From contig NZ_JALBWV010000005.1 in NCBI RefSeq assembly GCF_022678645.1, forward strand, positions 62,001 to 126,000: a stretch of 64,000 nt of DNA, written 5' to 3'. Below, one piece after another: positions 8,902 to 17,334 of the stretch. How positions within the stretch are numbered: position 1 is the stretch's first letter; each line of letters begins with the position of its first letter. Under the pieces are notes generated by a model. That model searched no databases. It was given only the letters and a program-made list of their open reading frames with translations, and was not told the origin of the DNA. The stretch is from Saccharopolyspora soli. GTDB lineage: Bacteria > Actinomycetota > Actinomycetes > Mycobacteriales > Pseudonocardiaceae. Both the position numbers and the translations under genes were made by a program.

Positions 8902-8917
8902 ATCTGCATATGTGGAC
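8902..8917. promoter_or_regulatory. Operator-like site upstream of gudD
   Basis: ATCTGCATATGTGGAC is the reverse complement of GTCCACATATGCAGAT. It matches the site at 6305-6320 in 14 of 16 positions. Its core CATATG is flanked by partly symmetric arms, as expected for a dimeric regulator. It lies 153 bp upstream of the gudD GTG. The remainder of 8750-8970 shows no gene. Confidence 0.5.
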
Positions 8918-8970
8918 GAATGCCTCGAATGGAGATGACAATAGGAACCGCGAGCGGCTGGTGTCAACGC

Positions 8971-9156
8971 TCCCCCGCGGACCCGGAACTCGCCGTTTCG
9001 ATCGATGAGTTGTCGTTGCAAGACGCGGAGTTCCGCACCTGGGCCTGCCCACCAGACGGTCGCCCGTCCCCTGATCAAGTCTTCGCTACCCTCGTCGCGT
9101 CCGTCGTCGACTACGCCCGACAGCACGTCTGCGGATCGGACTGCGTGCCTTGGTAG
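8971..9156 (+). pseudogene. Possible remnant of an MmyB-type regulator
   Basis: A short open stretch reads SPADPELAVSIDELSLQDAEF followed by RTWACPPDG. Its spacing resembles the ligand-binding part of MmyB-like XRE regulators (DPxL, EL, EFRxxW). No helix-turn-helix, start or rest of the domain is present, and a stop follows at 9154-9156. The match covers under 30 residues, so this is weak. From 9157 to 9295 I see nothing. Confidence 0.25.
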
Positions 9157-9295
9157 CAGCAGTGCGCAGCGAAAGCCCTTGCCGTCAGGCCCGACCGGGC
9201 TCGCGTTGACGGGTTGCTCCGGTGCGGCGTACGGTTTTCCAGGTCCAGCACGGGTTAAGCCGGTTCCTTGGGGCCTCCTGCTGAGGCGAATTGCG

Positions 9296-10270
9296 ATGCG
9301 CGCGATCATCATCGAACGATTCGGCGGGCCTGACTGCCTCGTCTACACCGAACTGCCGGAGCCCGAGCCGTTGCCCGGCCACGTGGTGATCGAGATCAAG
9401 GCGTTCGGCATCAACCACGCCGAAATGCACATGCGCCGAGGCGAGTGGGCCGAGGCCGCTCAGGTCAGCGGCATCGAGTGCGTTGGCCTGGTGAAGGCTT
9501 GTCCTGGTGGGGAATTCCCGATCGGCGCCAAGGTCGCGGCTCTGATGGGCGGCCTCGGGCGCACCATCAACGGGAGTTACGCCGAATACACCAGAGCTCC
9601 CGCGTCGAACGTGGCACTCATCGAATCCGATCTGCCCTGGGCCGAACTCGCCGCGATCCCGGAAACCTACGCCACCGCCTGGACTTGCCTGTTCCGCAAC
9701 CTGGAGATCACCGAGGGGCAAACCCTGGTCATCCGCGGTGGGACCTCCTCCTTCGGCCAGGCCGCCATCAGCCTGGCGGTCAACGCTGGCGTGCGGGTCA
9801 TCGCCACCACCCGCAGCCCGAAGCGCTTCGGCATGCTCGCGGAACTCGGTGCGCAGCGGGCCGAGTTGGAAGATCCGAAGCTCTCCCACCGGATCGCTGA
9901 AGCCAAGCAGCTCGACGCGGTGCTGGACCTGGTGGGCAACAGCACCATCCTCGATTCGCTGGCCATGCTGCGCCGGGGCGGTCGCGCCTGCTTGGCCGGT
10001 TGGCTGGGCGGGCTGGAGCCGATCGCCGATTTCAACCCGCTGCTGCAGATGGCCAGCGGCGTGTACCTGACCTTCTTCGGCAGCTTCGTCTTCGGCACTC
10101 CCGGTTTCCCGTTGTCCGACGTGCCGCTCCAGAAGATCGCGGAGGACGTCGCGGCTGGACGCCTCAAGGCGAAGCCATCACGGGTGTTCCGCTTCGACGA
10201 AGTCCGCGAAGCACATCGCGTGATGGAGGCCAACGAAGCCCGCGGCAAAATGGTCGTCGTCCACGACTGA
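9296..10270 (+). CDS. Zinc-independent medium-chain dehydrogenase (quinone oxidoreductase type)
   Basis: This is a 324-residue NADPH:quinone oxidoreductase-like protein of the MDR superfamily, probably cytoplasmic. The N-terminal GroES-like domain begins MRAIIIERFGGPDCLVY and includes GINHAEMHMRRGEW. The catalytic zinc ligands of alcohol dehydrogenases are absent. The Rossmann domain has the nucleotide-binding motif IRGGTSSFGQAAISLAV, followed by ATTRSPKRFGMLAELGA. The C-terminus (VFRFDEVREAHRVMEANEARGKMVV) is characteristic. The ATG at 9296 follows GAGGCG. The gene stands alone between a decayed region and a convergent CoA ligase; the physiological substrate cannot be deduced. Confidence 0.85.
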   Translation: MRAIIIERFGGPDCLVYTELPEPEPLPGHVVIEIKAFGINHAEMHMRRGEWAEAAQVSGIECVGLVKACPGGEFPIGAKVAALMGGLGRTINGSYAEYTRAPASNVALIESDLPWAELAAIPETYATAWTCLFRNLEITEGQTLVIRGGTSSFGQAAISLAVNAGVRVIATTRSPKRFGMLAELGAQRAELEDPKLSHRIAEAKQLDAVLDLVGNSTILDSLAMLRRGGRACLAGWLGGLEPIADFNPLLQMASGVYLTFFGSFVFGTPGFPLSDVPLQKIAEDVAAGRLKAKPSRVFRFDEVREAHRVMEANEARGKMVVVHD

Positions 10271-10289
10271 TCGCCGAACACGCCGACGG

Positions 10290-10307
10290 TTTCCCTCATG
10301 TGGGAAA
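10290..10307. terminator. Hairpin between convergent genes
   Basis: TTTCCC-tcatgt-GGGAAA is a perfect 6-bp stem with a 6-nt loop in the 120-bp gap between the oxidoreductase and the CoA ligase, which converge here. There is no T-tract, so termination strength is uncertain. Confidence 0.4.
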
Positions 10308-10390
10308 GGGGATTCGCGGCATCCGGCTTGAGAGGCGGGAAAGATCAGGAAGTCCGACTGCCGAACCCGCCGATGATCAGCACGTCCGGA

Positions 10391-11860
10391 TCAAGCATCG
10401 ACGGCGAGGCTCCGCTTGAGCACCTTGCCCGAGGGATTGCGGGGAAGCTCCGCGACGAACCGGAATTCCACCGGCACCTTGTAGTCGGCCAACCGCCGCG
10501 CCGCATGTGCCCGCAAGTCCTCCGCCGTTGGGGCGGAGCCGGTGCGCGGCACCACGACCGCGCGGACCCGCTCGTCGAAGAGCGGATCCGGCACCCCGAC
10601 GACGGCGACCTCCGCGACGTCGGGATGGGTCGCCAGCGCGTTCTCGACCTCCAGGCTGTAGATGTTCTCGCCGCCGCGGATGATCACGTCCTTGAGCCGG
10701 TCGAGCACCCGGACGTGGCCGTCGGCGTCGATCGATCCCACGTCCCCGGTGTGCAACCAACCGTCCACGAAGGTTTCCCCGGTCGCCTGCGGATTGCCCC
10801 AGTAGCCCGCGGTCACGACCGGACCGCGCACGCACAACTCCCCGATCCGGTTCCGGAAATCCCGCGGCGGCGCACCGTCGACGGAGATCCCGAGCTCGAC
10901 GCCGGAGACCGCGCGGCCCGTGCTCCACGGATGGTCCTGGTACTCCTCGCCTTCGACGTAGGTGACGATCGACGTGGCCTCGGTCAGTCCCCACACGTTG
11001 GCCAGCACGACACCGGGCAGCCGTTTCGCCACCTCGGCGGGGAAGGTCTCCGGCACCGGTGATCCGCCGAGTACCACCAGGCGAAGCGCGGAGAGGTCGG
11101 CGGTCGCCATGCGCTCCTGGGACAGCAGCAGGCGCAGCATCGCCGCCACCCCCGCGAAGAACGTGATCCGCTCCGCGATCAGCAGCTCCAGCACGGGTGC
11201 TGCCCGGAACGCCGGAACGAGCACGCAGCACCCGCCAGCCGCGATGAAGCCGATGAGCTGGGAGACCGTGCCCGTGGCGTGGAACATCGGTGCCGCGATG
11301 AGGGTGCGCTCCCCCGGCGCCGCCCCGAGGCGTTCGCGCACGGTCCCCGCGTTGAACAGCAGATTCGCGTGCGTCTGCATCGCGCCCTTGGGCCTGCCGG
11401 TCGTACCTGACGTGTACAGCAGGTGCGCGACGTCCTGCCGCTGCCGCGCAACGCCGGGCGGCTCCGTCGGAACCTCTTGTGGGGTGGTGAAATCCTGTAT
11501 CGCGATCGCGCCGGAGGGCAGCCGCTCGGCGAACTCGTCGTCGGTAAGCACGAAGCGAGCGCCGCTGTCGCTGAGGACGTGCTCGATTTCCGTTGTGGTG
11601 AACCGGTTGTTGACCAGGACCGCGATGGCACCGGACAACTGGATGCCGAAATAGCCGACCGCGTAACGCCAACCGTTGGGCAGCAGAATCGCGACCCGGT
11701 CGCCGGGTTCGACCCCCAGCGCGACGAGTCTGGCCGAAGCACCGGCAGCGTGGCGCAGCATGGCCGCGTAGTCCAAGCGCAGCGCGCCGTCGACCAATGC
11801 TTCGCGGGTGGCGTGTTCGTCGGCGACTTCCAGCAGCAGTTCGGCGAGGTTGTTGGTCAT
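10391..11860 (-). CDS. Acyl-CoA synthetase / AMP-dependent ligase
   Basis: This is an adenylate-forming enzyme that activates a carboxylic acid to its CoA thioester; 489 residues. The ATG at 11860 begins MTNNLAELLLEVADEHATRE. The phosphate-binding loop YTSGTTGRPKGAMQ, the aromatic GLTEAT motif (VWGLTEATS), the hinge/ATP motif WLHTGDVG ... LDRLKDVIIRGGENIYSLEVE, and the C-terminal catalytic lysine in RNPSGKVLKRSL are all present. The enzyme therefore looks intact. Its acid substrate (fatty, aromatic or branched) cannot be told from motifs. It follows a decayed SDR gene on the same strand and is divergent from a TetR regulator that may control it. Confidence 0.88.
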   Translation of the reverse strand: MTNNLAELLLEVADEHATREALVDGALRLDYAAMLRHAAGASARLVALGVEPGDRVAILLPNGWRYAVGYFGIQLSGAIAVLVNNRFTTTEIEHVLSDSGARFVLTDDEFAERLPSGAIAIQDFTTPQEVPTEPPGVARQRQDVAHLLYTSGTTGRPKGAMQTHANLLFNAGTVRERLGAAPGERTLIAAPMFHATGTVSQLIGFIAAGGCCVLVPAFRAAPVLELLIAERITFFAGVAAMLRLLLSQERMATADLSALRLVVLGGSPVPETFPAEVAKRLPGVVLANVWGLTEATSIVTYVEGEEYQDHPWSTGRAVSGVELGISVDGAPPRDFRNRIGELCVRGPVVTAGYWGNPQATGETFVDGWLHTGDVGSIDADGHVRVLDRLKDVIIRGGENIYSLEVENALATHPDVAEVAVVGVPDPLFDERVRAVVVPRTGSAPTAEDLRAHAARRLADYKVPVEFRFVAELPRNPSGKVLKRSLAVDA

Positions 11861-11865
11861 CGTCC

Positions 11866-12158
11866 CCTCGGACGGTGCAGGCCGGTCCGGGCGAGGCTGG
11901 GGCCGTCGTCGAGGCGAAGCGCTTGCCCGGTGGTGCATCCGGCGGCGGGTGGCAGGAGGTAGAACACCGCGCCGACGACTTCGGCCGGGGATGCGACCCG
12001 GCTCATCGGCTTCGGCGAGCATCCGGTCCCGCACCGACGCCGCAGCACTTTCGCGGCGCGATCAGGCCCGAAACGACGGCGCCGCTCGCCGCGCCTTTGA
12101 CGAGGACCTTCATCCGTGGTGCGGGCCGGGGCGACCAGGCCCGACTTTCCTCCGTCAT
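11866..12158 (-). pseudogene. Decayed short-chain dehydrogenase (SDR)
   Basis: Three fragments in three reading frames belong to one SDR. The N-terminus reads MKVLVKGAASGA, resembling the cofactor loop VLVTGAASGIG. A later piece reads VRDRMLAEADEP. The C-terminus reads SRVASPAEVVGAVFYLLPP and ends GQALRLDDGPSLA. The Tyr-x-x-x-Lys region and most of the Rossmann fold are gone. Intact SDRs have about 250 residues, while only about 290 bp remain. It lies directly upstream of the CoA ligase, so it may once have been part of that operon. Confidence 0.6.
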
Positions 12159-12173
12159 GTCAACGATCCCCTG

Positions 12174-12193
12174 TGTCGATCGATTGATCGACA
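12174..12193. promoter_or_regulatory. Putative TetR operator
   Basis: TGTCGATC-gatt-GATCGACA is a perfect inverted repeat of 8-bp arms with a 4-bp centre. It lies 85 bp before the TetR gene and just beyond the start of the decayed SDR gene, in the divergent promoter region. TetR dimers bind palindromes of this size, so control of both directions is likely. Confidence 0.6.
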
Positions 12194-12277
12194 CGTACGC
12201 TAAGGGCCGCCCCCGCAGACGTCAAGCGATCTTGCCGGGCCGACTTCGAAAGCCCGCGGCACCGGAGGGAGGAGCAC

Positions 12278-12913
12278 ATGGCCAGGAAGCGCAGCCTCGA
12301 CGAAGGCCCGGTGCTGCGCGGGAGGATCATGCGACGCGCCAGTGTGCTGTTCTACGAGCGCGGATACGCCGCGACGTCCATCCGGGACATCGCCGACGCG
12401 GTCGGCATCTCGTCTTCCACGATGTACCACCACTTCACCAACAAGCAGGAAGTGCTGCATGCGATCATCGCGAACTTCATGACGGACTTCGTCGCGACGA
12501 CCCTGCCGGTCCTGCGGGACGAGCTGCGCACGCCGACCGAGCGGATCCGCGAGATCGTGGCGCTGCACCTGAAGATCAGCGACGAGCGACGACCCGAACT
12601 CCTGATCGGCAACCCGATCCGCTACGCGCTGAACCCGCGACAGCAGCGCGACGGCATCGCCGCGCAGGCGAAGTACCACGACGCGGTCCGCGCCGTGATC
12701 GAGGAAGGCCGTGCCACCGGCGAGTTCGAGGTCGCCGACGTGGACCTCACAACCATGGCGGTGCTCGACATGCTCAACGGCGTACGCGAATGGTTCCGGC
12801 ACTCCGGACGACTCACCCTGGACGAAGTCATCGACCAGTACACCGCGATGACGCTGAAGGTCCTCGGCACGACGTACCAGCGGCTACCGCCCGAGTCCCA
12901 GCGGAATTGGTGA
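12278..12913 (+). CDS. TetR-family transcriptional regulator
   Basis: This is a 211-residue repressor-type protein. The ATG at 12278 follows GGAGGGAGGAGCAC. The N-terminal helix-turn-helix is clear: RASVLFYERGYAATSIRDIA, then GISSSTMYHHFTNKQEVLHA. The all-helical C-terminal domain (to SQRNW) holds the ligand pocket and dimer interface and resembles the AcrR/FadR-like regulators often found with acyl-CoA genes. It is divergent from the decayed SDR and CoA ligase and convergent with the nitrilase gene (17 bp apart). The likely effector is an acyl-CoA or its parent acid, by context only. Confidence 0.9.
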   Translation: MARKRSLDEGPVLRGRIMRRASVLFYERGYAATSIRDIADAVGISSSTMYHHFTNKQEVLHAIIANFMTDFVATTLPVLRDELRTPTERIREIVALHLKISDERRPELLIGNPIRYALNPRQQRDGIAAQAKYHDAVRAVIEEGRATGEFEVADVDLTTMAVLDMLNGVREWFRHSGRLTLDEVIDQYTAMTLKVLGTTYQRLPPESQRNW

Positions 12914-12930
12914 CAGCGAAAACCTCGTCG

Positions 12931-13857
12931 TCACAACACTTTTCGGCCTTTGGAGCGGGGATCGTCCACAGCGGTGCCGCTGTGCAGGATCCCGGCCATG
13001 GCCCGATCACGCCATGCTGCAGTCGAGTCGTAGAGCTCCTTGCCGATGTCCACGGTGGATACGAGCACGCCAGCGGTGTTGCGCCGCAGCCGTCCTACCG
13101 TGACACCGTCGGCGCGCACGAAGAAAGCTGGCCACAGGCTTTCCGGGGCGGACGAGTTCGGGCAGCTGATCCACATGTGGTTGCAGGCGGCGGCGGTTGT
13201 CATCGCCGCCGACATGGTGACGCCGGGATAGGTGAAGGTCGCCGCCCGGTTGAGAGTTTCGAAAGCAGTCCCCATCGCGGCACCGATCGTTTCCACTCGC
13301 TCGGGAGACGCGTTCGCGGCGTGGAACGAGTGGAACATCAGCTGCACACCCGACTTCGCGTACTCGCGGTACAACTCCGGGAAGCGGTAGTCGTAGCAGA
13401 TGAGGGCACCGCACCGGACGCCGTTGATCTCCCACGTGCTGAAGTGGTCTCCGGGGTTGTAGTGCCCCAGGTCGCCGGTCCGTTCATCCGGGCTGCCGGA
13501 GCAGAACCGCTTGTCGTAGCGGTCGACGAGCTCACCGGCGTCGTTGATGACGTACAGGCTGTTGTGCGGCTTGTTCGGCCCGCTGAGTTGATGCGCTGAC
13601 CCGAGGACGATCCAGATGCCCGAGCCACGGGCCAGGTCGGCGATGCGACGAGTTGCCGAGCGGAGCTCATCCCAGTCGAACCCGTCGAACGTGCCGAAGT
13701 CGACGCCCGCGTATCCCGACAACGCTCCTTCCGGGAAGTGCGCCACGTCCGCGCCCCGCTCCGCGGCAACCCGCACCTGCCGAACGACGTGGCCGAGGTT
13801 GCGCCGGATGTTCGCGCTGACCGGGAACTGGCACGTAGCCACCCTGATGACCGCCAT
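12931..13857 (-). CDS. Carbon-nitrogen hydrolase (nitrilase superfamily amidase)
   Basis: This is a 308-residue cytoplasmic hydrolase. The catalytic triad can be read as E43 (HFPEGALSGY), K116 (RYDKRFCS) and C154 (LICYDYRFPELYRE). The substrate is a nitrile, aliphatic amide or carbamoyl compound; the sequence around the Cys fits amidase or N-carbamoyl-hydrolase branches better than true nitrilases, but this is not decisive. The ATG at 13857 gives the usual N-terminus (MAVIRVATCQFPVSAN); an in-frame alternative lies at 13875. The P450 gene lies 46 bp upstream on the same strand, so the two probably share a transcript. Confidence 0.87.
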   Translation of the reverse strand: MAVIRVATCQFPVSANIRRNLGHVVRQVRVAAERGADVAHFPEGALSGYAGVDFGTFDGFDWDELRSATRRIADLARGSGIWIVLGSAHQLSGPNKPHNSLYVINDAGELVDRYDKRFCSGSPDERTGDLGHYNPGDHFSTWEINGVRCGALICYDYRFPELYREYAKSGVQLMFHSFHAANASPERVETIGAAMGTAFETLNRAATFTYPGVTMSAAMTTAAACNHMWISCPNSSAPESLWPAFFVRADGVTVGRLRRNTAGVLVSTVDIGKELYDSTAAWRDRAMAGILHSGTAVDDPRSKGRKVL

Positions 13858-13903
13858 GCCGCCATGATCCCGCACCGAGCGCGGCGTCCGGCGAAAAGGC
13901 GCG

Positions 13904-15094
13904 TCAGTCGAGGTACACGCGGAGTGCGCCCATTCCGTTGATGAGCAGACTCGGGAAGCGAGCCGGTTCTTCGTCCGGTTCCGCCAGCCGCAGTTCCGGG
14001 AAGCGGTCGAGCAGGTGGCCGATCGCGATCCGGGCTTCCAGCCGGGCCAGGGGCGCGCCGAGGCAGTGGTGGATTCCGTGCCCGAACGCCAGGTGCGAAC
14101 TGTCCTTGCGGGTGACGTCCAGTTCAGCCGGTGACTCGAACCGATCCGGGTCGCGGTTGGCAGTGGGCAACACCGGCACGACGACCTCGCCAGCCGGGAT
14201 GATCACCTCACCCACCTGGACCGGCGCGCTGGTCTTGGCCGGGATCGTCACCATCACCGGCGAGTCGTATCGCAGGAACTCCTCGACCGCGGCAGGGACC
14301 AGGTCGCGATCGGCCTGCAGCTTGGCGAGTTGCGCCGGGTGAATCAGCAGCGCGTACATCGCGTTCGCGATCAAGCTGACGGTCGTTTCGTGCCCAGCCA
14401 CGAGCAGCAGCACCACCATCGAGGTGAGCTCGTCGTCGGTGAGCCTGTCGCCGCCGTCGCGCACGGCGATCAGATCCGACAGCAGATCGTCGGTGGGCGC
14501 GGCGCGTTTCTGCTCGATCATCTGCCGCACCATGGCGACCATCGAACTCGCGGCGGCGACGTAGTTCTCCGCCGTCTGCGCTGCTCCGTTGATCACGATC
14601 GTGGACAGCTCGCGGAACTCGTCCCGCTGGAACCCAGGCACGCCGATGAGTTCCGTGATCACCGTGATCGGCAACGGGTAGCTGTACCCGGCGACGAGGT
14701 CCACCGGACCGTCGCCCGCCGCCTCCAGTTCGTCCAGCAGGCCAGCGCTGATTTCGGCGATCCGCGGTTCCAGCGCCGCCACCCGCCTGCGGGTGAAGAC
14801 GGCCGACACCAAGCGGCGCAACCGGGTGTGGTCAGGCGGATTGGTCGACAGCATGTGCCGGTTGATCGCCGAGACGAGCTCGTCGGGCAACTGGTCCGCG
14901 TGCGGCATCTCGGTGTGGGACTTGACCACGTCCGGACTCGACAGGACCTGCCGCACTTCGGCGTAACCCGTCACCAGCCACACCGGAACCCCGGTGAAAA
15001 GCGTCACCCGCTGTACAGGCCCGGGGGCGCTCAGCTCGTCAAAAGCCCGGTACCTGGCCGTCGCGGTCGTCTCGGTGAACGGAGAAGCTGTCAC
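13904..15094 (-). CDS. Cytochrome P450
   Basis: This is a soluble bacterial monooxygenase of 396 residues. The I-helix oxygen-activation motif AGHETT starts at ~233, the K-helix ExxR is E272-R275 (EEFLRY), and the haem-binding loop FGHGIHHCLGAPLARLE has the axial ligand C344. The sequence is of the CYP105/107-like class common in actinomycetes for hydroxylating secondary metabolites or xenobiotics. No ferredoxin gene is adjacent, so electrons must come from elsewhere. It is probably co-transcribed with the nitrilase-family gene, hinting at oxidation followed by amide or nitrile hydrolysis, which is inference. Confidence 0.93.
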   Translation of the reverse strand: MTASPFTETTATARYRAFDELSAPGPVQRVTLFTGVPVWLVTGYAEVRQVLSSPDVVKSHTEMPHADQLPDELVSAINRHMLSTNPPDHTRLRRLVSAVFTRRRVAALEPRIAEISAGLLDELEAAGDGPVDLVAGYSYPLPITVITELIGVPGFQRDEFRELSTIVINGAAQTAENYVAAASSMVAMVRQMIEQKRAAPTDDLLSDLIAVRDGGDRLTDDELTSMVVLLLVAGHETTVSLIANAMYALLIHPAQLAKLQADRDLVPAAVEEFLRYDSPVMVTIPAKTSAPVQVGEVIIPAGEVVVPVLPTANRDPDRFESPAELDVTRKDSSHLAFGHGIHHCLGAPLARLEARIAIGHLLDRFPELRLAEPDEEPARFPSLLINGMGALRVYLD

Positions 15095-15191
15095 GCCCTC
15101 ACACTATCGCCAGATGAACTCATCCGACGAGTTGATGGCGTATTCGCAGCGTCCCACGTGGCGAGTTCTTGCTGTAGCGGGCGGTAGGTCT

Positions 15192-15230
15192 GCGGAGTGG
15201 GTGGTGGTTGGGACAGTCCGCCCACTCCGC
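15192..15230. terminator. Hairpin downstream of the small ORF
   Basis: GCGGAGTGGG (15192-15201) pairs with CCCACTCCGC (15221-15230) across a 19-nt loop. It lies 10 bp past the stop of the 37-codon minus-strand ORF, and upstream of the P450 start. No T-run is seen. Confidence 0.4.
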
Positions 15231-15239
15231 GTCCAGATT

Positions 15240-15353
15240 TCAGGTGTTGATCCGGAGTTCGAAGCCCGGCCTGTTGTCGTGGACCATGTACCGACATTCG
15301 TAGGTGGTGCCGACGAATGATTGGCCTTGCCGGTTGCATTCGTCCAATGACAT
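15240..15353 (-). CDS. Small Cys-containing ORF, probably the 3' part of a secreted protein gene
   Basis: This is a 37-codon ORF (MSLDECNRQGQSFVGTTYEC, ending FELRINT). The two cysteines and the pattern ECNRxGQS...YECR resemble the C-terminal half of small secreted actinobacterial proteins of unknown function. The codons just before the ATG read RGFY and then hit a TAG. No signal peptide can be encoded here, so a 5'-truncated remnant is more likely than a complete gene. The rest of 15095-15492 shows no gene. Confidence 0.35.
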   Translation of the reverse strand: MSLDECNRQGQSFVGTTYECRYMVHDNRPGFELRINT

Positions 15354-15492
15354 GTAGAACCCACGCTACGCCGATCATCCGCTGCCCCACCACCAACTGT
15401 GGTCGAGAGAGTTGCCCGAGAAATCCCAACTTTCGTCGGTAATGGATAGCGCGCGCCGAGTTCGCGATGTGTGGTGCTCGGCCGTGCCGCCG

Positions 15493-16803
15493 CTAGGTGA
15501 GGACGCTGGGCAGGAACGTGGCGATCTCCGGCACCGCGATCATCACCAGGATCAGCGCGAACTCGATGCACAGGTATGGCGCGATACCGCGGAAGATGTC
15601 GCCCAGATCCAGTTGCGGCACCACGGATTTCATGGTGTAGAGGTTGAGTCCGACCGGTGGCGTGATCACCGCCATCTCCAGGTTCACCACCAGCAGCACC
15701 CCGAACCACAACGGGTCGAAGCCGAGTTCTTCCACCGCTGGCACCAGGATCGGCGTCACCACCAGCAGCAGCGAAGCGGCGTCGACCAGGCAGCCCAGCA
15801 GCACGAGCACCAGCATGATGACGATCAGCACCAGGTACGGGTGGATGTCGAGACCCGCCACGAAATCCGTGACCGCATCGGGCACTCGGGCGACCACCAG
15901 CATCTGGGTGAACACGAACGCCGATCCGACGATCGCCAGCATCGCCGCGGAGACGCGGGCGGTCGAGACGAAGATCAGCTTCAGGTTGCGCCGCCCCAGC
16001 TTGCGGTAGACCAGGCCGGTGACCGCGAACGCGGCCAGCGCTCCGATCGCCGCCGCCTCGGTCGGCGTCGTGATTCCGGTGTAGATGGAGCCGAGCACCA
16101 GCACGATCAGCACCAGGGCGGGGGCGATCTTGCCGATGGCGCGCCACCGCTCCCGCCAGCTGAACCGCTCGTCCGCCATCGGAGCATTGCCCGGTGCGAC
16201 CTTGGCGCGCAGCACCACGTAGCCGATCATCAACGCGGCGAGCACCAGACCCGGCAGGATGCCACCGGCGAACAGCGCGGCCACGCTCTCCCCGGTCACC
16301 GAGGCGTAGAGGATGAACATCAGGCTCGGCGGGATGAGCATCGCCAACGCACCGGAGGCGGCCACCGAACCGCTGGCGAACGCCGGTTTGTAGCCGCGGG
16401 CCAGCATTTCGGGCACCGCCATCCGACCGATCAGCGCCACCGAGGAGATGCTCACCCCGGACATCGCGCCGAACAGCGTCGAGGATGCGATGGCCGACGC
16501 GCCCAGCCCACCCGGTACCCGGTTGAACCAGCGGTGCGCCGCCCGGAACAGGTCCCGCCCCAAGCCGCTGACCGCCAGCGCTTCGCCGAGCAAGATGTAC
16601 AGCGGCGCGGCCACCAGCGCGTACTCCTGCAGTTGCGCGGCCATCGCCAACGGCACGAGTTTCAGACCGTTGGTCCCGGCCAGCCCGAGCAGTCCGGCGA
16701 CGCCGGAGACCGCCAGCGCGATGAAGATCGGTGTCCGCAACGCGATCAGCACGAGCAGCAACACCACTGCGAGCACCACGATGGCGCCGTCCGGGAGGAT
16801 CAC
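15493..16803 (-). CDS. dctM: TRAP transporter large permease (DctM type)
   Basis: This is the ion-driven channel of a tripartite ATP-independent periplasmic transporter for an organic acid; 436 residues and about 12 hydrophobic helices. Family marks include LRTPIFIALAVSGVAGLLGL near the N-terminus, ASSTLFGAMSGVSISSVA, ASGALAMLIPPSLMFILYAS and ITPPVGLNLYTMKSVV. The GTG start at 16803 overlaps the dctQ stop (GTGA); a longer in-frame ORF begins upstream but its extra N-terminus is a shadow of dctQ. It is the last gene of the dctP-dctQ-dctM operon. Confidence 0.92.
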   Translation of the reverse strand: MILPDGAIVVLAVVLLLVLIALRTPIFIALAVSGVAGLLGLAGTNGLKLVPLAMAAQLQEYALVAAPLYILLGEALAVSGLGRDLFRAAHRWFNRVPGGLGASAIASSTLFGAMSGVSISSVALIGRMAVPEMLARGYKPAFASGSVAASGALAMLIPPSLMFILYASVTGESVAALFAGGILPGLVLAALMIGYVVLRAKVAPGNAPMADERFSWRERWRAIGKIAPALVLIVLVLGSIYTGITTPTEAAAIGALAAFAVTGLVYRKLGRRNLKLIFVSTARVSAAMLAIVGSAFVFTQMLVVARVPDAVTDFVAGLDIHPYLVLIVIMLVLVLLGCLVDAASLLLVVTPILVPAVEELGFDPLWFGVLLVVNLEMAVITPPVGLNLYTMKSVVPQLDLGDIFRGIAPYLCIEFALILVMIAVPEIATFLPSVLT

Positions 16804-17324
16804 GGGTTCGCTCCGTCCTGTGCGCTGGGACCGCTGGCGGTGGGATCGGGCTCCCCGCCAGGCGGGAACAGCAACGCCACCAGGACCAGGAACGTGCCGG
16901 AGACGGCCAGCACGGCGTCCGGAATCCACAGCGGCACGCTGAACGTCCCCGCCCCGGTCAGGCCGTGCGAATAGGACAGCGCCACGGACTGGAACCCGGT
17001 CACCGCGAGCACCAGCCCGAACAGCGCCGTCGCCACTGCGGTCACCACGCCCGCGACCCGCTGCCAGCGCGGCGACAGCGCTCGGTGCACCAGGTCCATC
17101 GAGATGTGGTGCCCGGTGGCGTACAGGTACGGCATCGCCAGCACGGTCAGCCCCAGCACAGCCCCCGAGTTCAGCGGATAGGCCCAGTCCGTTGGCGCGG
17201 CGAAGGCGTACCGGACCAGCACGTCGTAGCTGATCGTCAACATCATCAGCCCGGCCAGCGCCATCGCGACGACCGCCATCGCGAGCGACCCCGCCAACAC
17301 CATCCGGCGTGCGGTGGAAAGCAT
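16800..17324 (-). CDS. dctQ: TRAP transporter small permease (DctQ type)
   Basis: This is the small membrane subunit that partners DctM; 174 residues with four hydrophobic segments (GSLAMAVVAMALAGLMMLTI, LGLTVLAMPYL, VAGVVTAVATALFGLVLA, AVLAVSGTFLVLVALLFP). The family motif region DVLVRYAFAAPTDWAYPL and the GHHISMDLVHRAL loop are present. The ATG at 17324 follows GAGGAGG by six bases and lies 10 bp from the dctP stop. The C-terminal tail after residue ~155 is polar and Pro-rich. Confidence 0.88.
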   Translation of the reverse strand: MLSTARRMVLAGSLAMAVVAMALAGLMMLTISYDVLVRYAFAAPTDWAYPLNSGAVLGLTVLAMPYLYATGHHISMDLVHRALSPRWQRVAGVVTAVATALFGLVLAVTGFQSVALSYSHGLTGAGTFSVPLWIPDAVLAVSGTFLVLVALLFPPGGEPDPTASGPSAQDGANP

Positions 17325-17334
17325 CGCAACCTCC

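Noticed and set aside
15412..16974. A 520-codon plus-strand frame rich in Gln, His and Arg
   Set aside because: Shadow of the hydrophobic dctM gene; hydrophobic codons read antisense give this composition.
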